61,769 nt of DNA, taken from positions 1 through 61,769 of the forward strand of contig JAOARY010000031.1 in NCBI GenBank assembly GCA_025210335.1, given 5' to 3'. The notes under the pieces are model-generated. The model was not told where the DNA came from. It was given only the letters and a program-made list of their open reading frames with translations, and made no database searches. Made by a program: the position numbers and the translations under genes. Below, in pieces: positions 57,236 to 61,769 of the stretch (the first letter of the stretch is position 1; each line of letters starts with the position of its first letter). The stretch comes from Peptostreptococcaceae bacterium (GTDB lineage Bacteria; Bacillota; Clostridia; Peptostreptococcales; Peptostreptococcaceae).

Positions 57236-57281
57236 CGAAATTTTGTTTCGAAAAACTTTATTTAATTATTTCTTGTTTTCA

Positions 57282-57310
57282 AGTATAATCAAATTTTTTA
57301 ACTTTGTCAA
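57282..57310 (-). promoter_or_regulatory. Promoter of the T-box/asnA transcript
   Basis: On the minus strand TTGACA (57305-57310), a 17-nt spacer and TATACT (57282-57287), near consensus, some 50 nt before the T-box stem I. Confidence 0.82.
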
Positions 57311-57477
57311 ATAGTTTTTTAAAATTTTTTTATATAATTTTTTTTATATAATTCCAAAAAAAATAATAAAATCATCTACAGATCATATCAAATCTTGATT
57401 ATACTATAATTTTTTAATTTTATTTTTAATTACTTTTTTGTCGTATCTTTCTTATATATTTAATTTTGATAATTAAA

Positions 57478-58362
57478 CTATATGCTATATTTTATATTAT
57501 ACTCTCTACAAAAATCTAAAAAAGCTCTAGCAGCATTAGATAAATATCTATCCTTATTCCACGCTACTCCTATCTTTACCATAACTCTTTGTTTTAAAGG
57601 TATTTTTACAAGTTCATCATCTTCTTCCACTATTTCTTTTAATAAAAAAGATACTGCAACATCTTGCTTTACTAAACTCTTAATAGTTTCTAATTGATTA
57701 GAACTAAGTAAAATATCTGGCTCAATATTTCTTTCTTTATATAATTGCATTATTTTTTTTCTGTGGAAAAATCCTTCTTTTAATAAAATCACAGATTCTT
57801 TTTTAAGATCATCCATACATATAAATTCCTTATTTGAAAGCCTATGATTCTTGTTTAGACATACCAATATCTCACTTTCAATCATCGGTATTATATCTAA
57901 ATGATCATTGCATATTGATAAAATTATAATTCCTACATCTAATTCCTGATTATCTATCTTTTCTCTAGTAAGTAAAGATCCTTCCTCGCTCAAATTAAGA
58001 CTTATATTTGGATATAATTTTTTGAACTCTGTAAATACTCTTGGAAATAAAAAAGTTCCAATCATCGGTGGTATACCAATGTTTAACTTTCCTCTATTAA
58101 GATTATTAAAATCTTTCATTTCCTGCTTTGCATCATCGATATTTTTTAATATAACTTCAACTCTTTTTAAAAATACTTCACCCTCAGCTGTCAAATCTAT
58201 ATATTTTTTTGTTCTGTCAAGAAGCTCAACACCTAAATTCGCTTCTAAGTTTTTTATAGAATTAGTTATAGAAGGTTGGGATACATGAAGTAATTTTGCA
58301 GCTTTAGTTATATTTTTTGTCTTAGCTACCATCTTAAAATACTCTAATTGCCTAAATTCCAT
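57478..58362 (-). CDS. LysR-family transcriptional regulator
   Basis: 294 residues. The winged helix-turn-helix is at 1-60 (NITKAAKLLHVSQPSITNSI), the effector domain from about 90 (LNIGIPPMIGTFLFP). CynR/CidR-like pattern. Divergent from fabK and the malic enzyme gene across a 436-nt gap with dyads (58670-58729), so regulation of these genes is likely. Effector unknown. Confidence 0.93.
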   Translation of the reverse strand: MEFRQLEYFKMVAKTKNITKAAKLLHVSQPSITNSIKNLEANLGVELLDRTKKYIDLTAEGEVFLKRVEVILKNIDDAKQEMKDFNNLNRGKLNIGIPPMIGTFLFPRVFTEFKKLYPNISLNLSEEGSLLTREKIDNQELDVGIIILSICNDHLDIIPMIESEILVCLNKNHRLSNKEFICMDDLKKESVILLKEGFFHRKKIMQLYKERNIEPDILLSSNQLETIKSLVKQDVAVSFLLKEIVEEDDELVKIPLKQRVMVKIGVAWNKDRYLSNAARAFLDFCREYNIKYSI

Positions 58363-58669
58363 GATTCACCTACTTTATATTAATATACTTATTTAATCTT
58401 ATAATATTTTATTTAAAAAATATTTATAAAGAAATTATTTTTTTATTAGAATTTTTTTAAAAATATTTTCAATCTTACTATATATTATCGAGTGATATAG
58501 CCTAAGTTATTATAATTATTTTTGATTTTTCTTGTATACATTAGTTTATTCTTAATTTTAGTCTAAAAAATTTACCTCCTATTATCTTTATTTCTATTTT
58601 CTATAGTTTTAAACTATGAATAGATAGTTTTTTTATATTTTTAAATAATAGATTTTTGTGATAAAATTT

Positions 58670-58729
58670 AATTGAGCATGATTTTCAATTGATTGTTCGT
58701 TTTTATTATCATTGAATTTGATATCAAAT
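58670..58729 (+). promoter_or_regulatory. Dyads upstream of fabK
   Basis: AATTGA-N9-TCAATT (58670-58690) has the spacing of a LysR box. ATTTGATATCAAAT (58716-58729) is a 14-nt perfect palindrome, similar to but one base shorter than the FabT consensus of fatty-acid genes. They lie 70-130 nt before fabK. The rest of 58363-58798 shows nothing else. Confidence 0.45.
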
Positions 58730-58798
58730 AGACTCATATAAATTATAAGATATTAATGATCAATATTTTTAAGCTTTCTTTATAAGGAGGAATTTTTT

Positions 58799-59749
58799 AT
58801 GCAAAATAAATTAACAAAATTATTAAATATAAAATATCCAATAATTCAAGGTGCAATGGCTTGGATATCTGAATCAACTTTGGTAAGTTCATTATGTAAT
58901 GCTGGAGCAACAGGAGTTATTGCAACAGGCGGTAGAGATATATCATTTGTAAGAGATGAAATAAGAAAAACAAAAGAGCTTACTAATAAGCCTTTTGGTG
59001 TTAATATAATGTTAATGGCAGATAATAAAGAAGAAATTATCAAATTATGCTGTGAAGAAAAAGTAAGCTTTGTAACATTAGGAGCAGGAAATCCAGTTCC
59101 TTATTTTGAAGTATTAAAAGAAAATAATATAAAAATAATACCAGTCGTTCCTAATTTAAAATTAGCCAAAAGAGTTGAACAAAAAGGTGCAGATGCAATA
59201 ATAATAGAAGGTATGGAAGCTGGTGGTCATATAGGCAAACAAACTACTATGGCACTATTAGAAAATGTCATTCCAAATATAAATATTCCAGTTGTAATTG
59301 CAGGTGGAATAGTAGACGGTAGAGGTCTAGCTTCTGCACTTCTTATGGGTGCATCAGGTGTTCAAATGGGTTCTAGATTCTTATTATCATCTTCATGCTT
59401 AGTTCATCAAAACTCTAAAGATATGATAATAAATGCAACAGATACAGACTCTATTGTAACTGGTTATTCAAGAAATCATGGTGTTAGAGGTCTTAAAAAT
59501 GATTTCACTAACAAATTCTTAGAATTAGAAATATCAGGAGCTAAAAACGAAGAATTATTTAAACTAGCTACGGGTACTAATAAAAAAGCAGCAGTAGATG
59601 GAGATATAAAAAATGGACTTGTACAAGTAGGACAAAGCTTAGTCCCACTTAATAAAATTCAAACAACAAAGGAAATAATAGATGAAATAATAAATGAAGC
59701 TATAGAAAAATTAGATAATGCTTCTAAATTATCATCTTATTTAAAATAA
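58799..59749 (+). CDS. fabK: Enoyl-ACP reductase II (FabK) / nitronate monooxygenase-like flavoprotein
   Basis: A 316-residue FMN barrel close to Streptococcus FabK: PIIQGAMAWIS, PFGVNIMLM, TLGAGNPVPY, EGMEAGGHIGKQTTM (conserved active-site His), VVIAGGIVDGRG and GASGVQMGSRFL. FabK performs the last reduction of fatty-acid elongation with NAD(P)H. It is normally in a fab operon; here it stands with a malic enzyme gene, so a related oxidoreductase role is possible. Ribosome site AAGGAGG. Followed by the malic enzyme after 21 nt. Confidence 0.85.
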   Translation: MQNKLTKLLNIKYPIIQGAMAWISESTLVSSLCNAGATGVIATGGRDISFVRDEIRKTKELTNKPFGVNIMLMADNKEEIIKLCCEEKVSFVTLGAGNPVPYFEVLKENNIKIIPVVPNLKLAKRVEQKGADAIIIEGMEAGGHIGKQTTMALLENVIPNINIPVVIAGGIVDGRGLASALLMGASGVQMGSRFLLSSSCLVHQNSKDMIINATDTDSIVTGYSRNHGVRGLKNDFTNKFLELEISGAKNEELFKLATGTNKKAAVDGDIKNGLVQVGQSLVPLNKIQTTKEIIDEIINEAIEKLDNASKLSSYLK

Positions 59750-59770
59750 ATTTAACTGGAGGGGATTTTT

Positions 59771-60919
59771 TTGACTAATAATGAAAAAGCTCTAAAAATG
59801 CATGAAGAAAAACAAGGAAAAATAGAGGTTGTAAGTAAGGTTAAAGTAAATAACAAAGAGGATTTGGCTCTTGCTTATACACCAGGGGTTGCAGAACCTT
59901 GTAGAAAGATAGCAGAAAATAAAGATTTGGTATATAAGTATACTTCAAAACAAAATTTAGTAGCTGTTGTATCTGATGGTAGTGCAGTTTTAGGTCTTGG
60001 AGATATTGGCCCAGAAGCTTCAATGCCAGTAATGGAAGGAAAAGCCTTACTTTTTAAAGAGTTTGCAAATGTTGATGCATTTCCTATATGTTTAGATACA
60101 AAGGACACAGAAGAAATAATAAAAACAGTAAAATATCTAGCTCCTACATTTGGAGGAATCAATCTAGAAGATATAAGTTCTCCAAGATGTTTTGAGATAG
60201 AAGAAAGATTAAAAAAAGAATTAGATATTCCAGTATTTCATGATGATCAACATGGTACTGCAATAGTTGTTAGTGCTGGAGTTATAAATGGTCTTAAATT
60301 AGTAAATAAAAAATTTGAAGATATAAAAGTAATAGTAAATGGACCAGGAGCTGCTGGTACTGCTATCATTAAGATGCTTATAAATCTAAATGCAAAGGAT
60401 ATTGTTGTATGCGATATAGATGGTATATTGGATATAAATAATCCATCTTTGGATGATCATAAAAAACAACTAGCTAAAATGACTAATAAAAATAATATCA
60501 AAGGAAATTTAGTTAATGCAATTAAGGATGCTGATGTATTTATCGGTGTTTCTGCTCCTAATATTGTTACTAAAGAAATGATAGAATCTATGAATAAGGA
60601 TGCTATTGTTTTTGCAATGGCAAATCCAACACCAGAAATAATGCCAAACATTGCTAAAGAAGGTGGAGCAAGAGTAATAGGTACTGGTAGATCTGATTTT
60701 GCTAATCAAATAAATAATGTACTTGCTTTCCCAGGAATATTTAAAGGTGTATTAAGAAGTAGAAAGAAACAAATAACAGAGGAAATGAAGGTTGCTTCTG
60801 CTTATGCTATTGCTTCTATTATAACTGATGATGAATTAAGAGATGATTATGTTATTCCTGATGCTTTTGATGAAAGAGTTGTTGAAAGAGTTGCAAAGGC
60901 AGTAGAGGAATGTAATTAG
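59771..60919 (+). CDS. NAD(P)-dependent malic enzyme
   Basis: 382 residues, the short bacterial form. YTPGVAEPC with catalytic Tyr, SDGSAVLGLGDIGPEASMPVMEGK with catalytic Lys and metal-binding region, PVFHDDQHGTAIV (metal-binding Asp), NGPGAAGTA nucleotide fold and FAMANPTPEI. It decarboxylates malate to pyruvate, producing NAD(P)H. The TTG start follows GGAGGGG by 7 nt. Co-transcribed with fabK; supply of reducing power to fatty-acid synthesis would link the two, but that is inference. Confidence 0.95.
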   Translation: MTNNEKALKMHEEKQGKIEVVSKVKVNNKEDLALAYTPGVAEPCRKIAENKDLVYKYTSKQNLVAVVSDGSAVLGLGDIGPEASMPVMEGKALLFKEFANVDAFPICLDTKDTEEIIKTVKYLAPTFGGINLEDISSPRCFEIEERLKKELDIPVFHDDQHGTAIVVSAGVINGLKLVNKKFEDIKVIVNGPGAAGTAIIKMLINLNAKDIVVCDIDGILDINNPSLDDHKKQLAKMTNKNNIKGNLVNAIKDADVFIGVSAPNIVTKEMIESMNKDAIVFAMANPTPEIMPNIAKEGGARVIGTGRSDFANQINNVLAFPGIFKGVLRSRKKQITEEMKVASAYAIASIITDDELRDDYVIPDAFDERVVERVAKAVEECN

Positions 60920-60954
60920 TAAGAAACTTAATAAAAGTATTGTTTGAACTTGAG

Positions 60955-60989
60955 GAACTAATTGTTTTTATATCAATTAGTTCTTTTTT
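60955..60989 (+). terminator. Terminator after the malic enzyme gene
   Basis: GAACTAATTG (60955-60964) pairs with CAATTAGTTC (60974-60983), then six T. Confidence 0.85.
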
Positions 60990-61026
60990 GTTGTCTTTGT
61001 TTGAATAAAATTTATAGAAATAAAAA

Positions 61027-61508
61027 AACACCTACATCTTGATGTAAGGGTTTAATGAAACGAATACGATTTTGTGATATTTTAAAACATAAAATGTAAG
61101 GGTTCAATTAAAGAAGTAAATATAGAAGCATTAATAGATTTCAAAATTTTAAAACATAAAATGTAAGGGTTCAATTATAATTGGAGGTTTAAAAATGAAA
61201 GAATTTAGATTATTTTAAAACATAAAATGTAAGGGTTCAATATGTTATACATAATGTTTAATATTATAGTTTTATATCATTTTAAAACATAAAATGTAAG
61301 GGTTCAATATTCAAATAAAGCACCAGCACAACAAAGTCTTATCGAATTTTAAAACATAAAATGTAAGGGTTCAATATATATAATAATTTACATTTCATAA
61401 CTCATACTATAAATTTTAAAACATAAAATGTAAGGGTTCAATAAGATATTTGGAATACAATAGGAATTCTTATGGTCCATTTTAAAACATAAAATGTAAG
61501 GGTTCAAT
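61027..61508 (-). CRISPR. CRISPR array, 7 identical 30-nt repeats, 6 spacers, plus a degenerate end repeat
   Basis: Perfect repeats at 61079-61108, 61146-61175, 61212-61241, 61279-61308, 61346-61375, 61413-61442 and 61479-61508; spacers are 36-37 nt. On the minus strand the repeat begins ATTGAACCCTTACATTTTAT, resembling clostridial type I-B repeats (GTTGAACCTTAACAT), so transcription is probably right to left with the leader at 61509 onward. A degenerate copy (61027-61056, 16 of 30 matching) sits at the trailer end, 22 nt from the last repeat. No cas gene is in the window. Confidence 0.95.
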
Positions 61509-61769
61509 GAAGACAGTTTCAACGTTTGTTTATTTTTAACATTAGTATCCACCCCTTAATATTATCACATTTATTACTAAAAATAAAGTAGGATTTTTTG
61601 TTTTTTGATTTTTTGCAAAAAATCACACTCTATTAAAGTATTCATAATATTTCTGGCAATTTGCAAGAAAAAAATCTCGATAATTTTATTTTTCACAAAA
61701 GCAAAAATATCTTTTGTAATTATTGTACTTACTATCTTACATCAATTTTGTATTTTATTCCTTTGTAAC
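61509..61769 (-). promoter_or_regulatory. Probable CRISPR leader
   Basis: An AT-rich, gene-free stretch to the window edge. Read toward the array it holds an 18-nt perfect palindrome GATTTTTTGCAAAAAATC (61607-61624), a -10-like GATAAT near 61562, then AAGGGGTGG and an ATG opening a seven-codon ORF ending just before the first repeat. Leader identity is inferred from repeat orientation. Confidence 0.55.

Noticed and set aside
61732..61769. Open minus-strand frame entering from the right edge (YKGIKYKIDVR, stop), possibly the end of a cas gene
   Set aside because: Only 11 codons are visible and the ending does not match the Cas2 C-termini I know for type I-B.
1..61769. rRNA, tRNA, insertion sequences, prophage, origin of replication
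   Set aside because: No tRNA cloverleaf, rRNA segment, transposase, integrase or DnaA-box cluster was recognised by reading. A tRNAscan/Infernal run would be needed to exclude small ones.

Overview
The window is AT-rich (roughly a quarter G+C by eye) and reads as a chromosomal segment of an anaerobic, motile, low-GC Gram-positive bacterium of the class Clostridia. The evidence is the strong purine-rich ribosome binding sites with frequent TTG/GTG starts, T-box and PyrR leader RNAs, FabK-type enoyl-ACP reductase, AsnA, a Bce-type peptide-resistance module, three chemoreceptors, and a CRISPR repeat resembling the 30-nt clostridial type I-B family. No rRNA, tRNA, transposase or phage structural gene was recognised. 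Family names come from reading the proteins, not from database searches.

Layout. 1-4.9 kb: a sulfur/selenium-type module with a partial CoA-disulfide-reductase-like flavoprotein, a LysR regulator, and an operon of an AGCS-family carrier (apparently starting at ATT), two half-size YeeE/YedE proteins and a TusA-like protein between them. 5-14.5 kb: chemoreceptor, YqhD-like alcohol dehydrogenase, aromatic-acid-exporter-like protein, second chemoreceptor, and a two-component system with an unknown anchored protein. 15-17.6 kb: a coiled-coil protein, a lipoprotein and a Cof-type phosphatase. 17.9-23.7 kb: four tandem secreted leucine-rich-repeat paralogues. 23.8-28 kb: an MFS exporter with a possible micro-leader peptide, asparaginase, and a TlpA-like lipoprotein. 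28-32.7 kb: a BceRS-BceAB-like module with a strong hairpin before the ABC genes. 33-39.4 kb: BrnQ, a PhzF-like protein, secreted beta-amylase with palindromic operators, a lipoprotein and a CPBP protease.

39.5-40 kb holds no gene but contains a complete-looking PyrR attenuator with no pyr gene behind it, plus a small-RNA candidate on the other strand. 40-52 kb is dominated by aromatic amino-acid synthesis: hisC, then the operon aroF-pheA-aroB-aroA-aroC, preceded by a consensus promoter, a 50-residue leader ORF very rich in Phe/Trp/Tyr and a terminator. This is a textbook layout for ribosome-mediated attenuation. aroE lies nearby behind a WG-repeat lipoprotein. 53.6-57.3 kb: a DUF3810 metalloprotease-like protein, an unknown protein and asnA behind a T-box. 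57.5-60.9 kb: a LysR regulator divergent from fabK and a malic enzyme gene. 61.0-61.5 kb: a CRISPR array of seven identical repeats, with a degenerate eighth copy that looks like a terminator. No cas genes are visible; any would lie beyond the right edge.

Most promising for follow-up: the aromatic-rich leader of the aro/phe operon, the orphan PyrR attenuator with its neighbouring antisense-strand RNA candidate, the LRR gene array, the hairpin ahead of the Bce transporter, and the terminator-like end of the CRISPR array.
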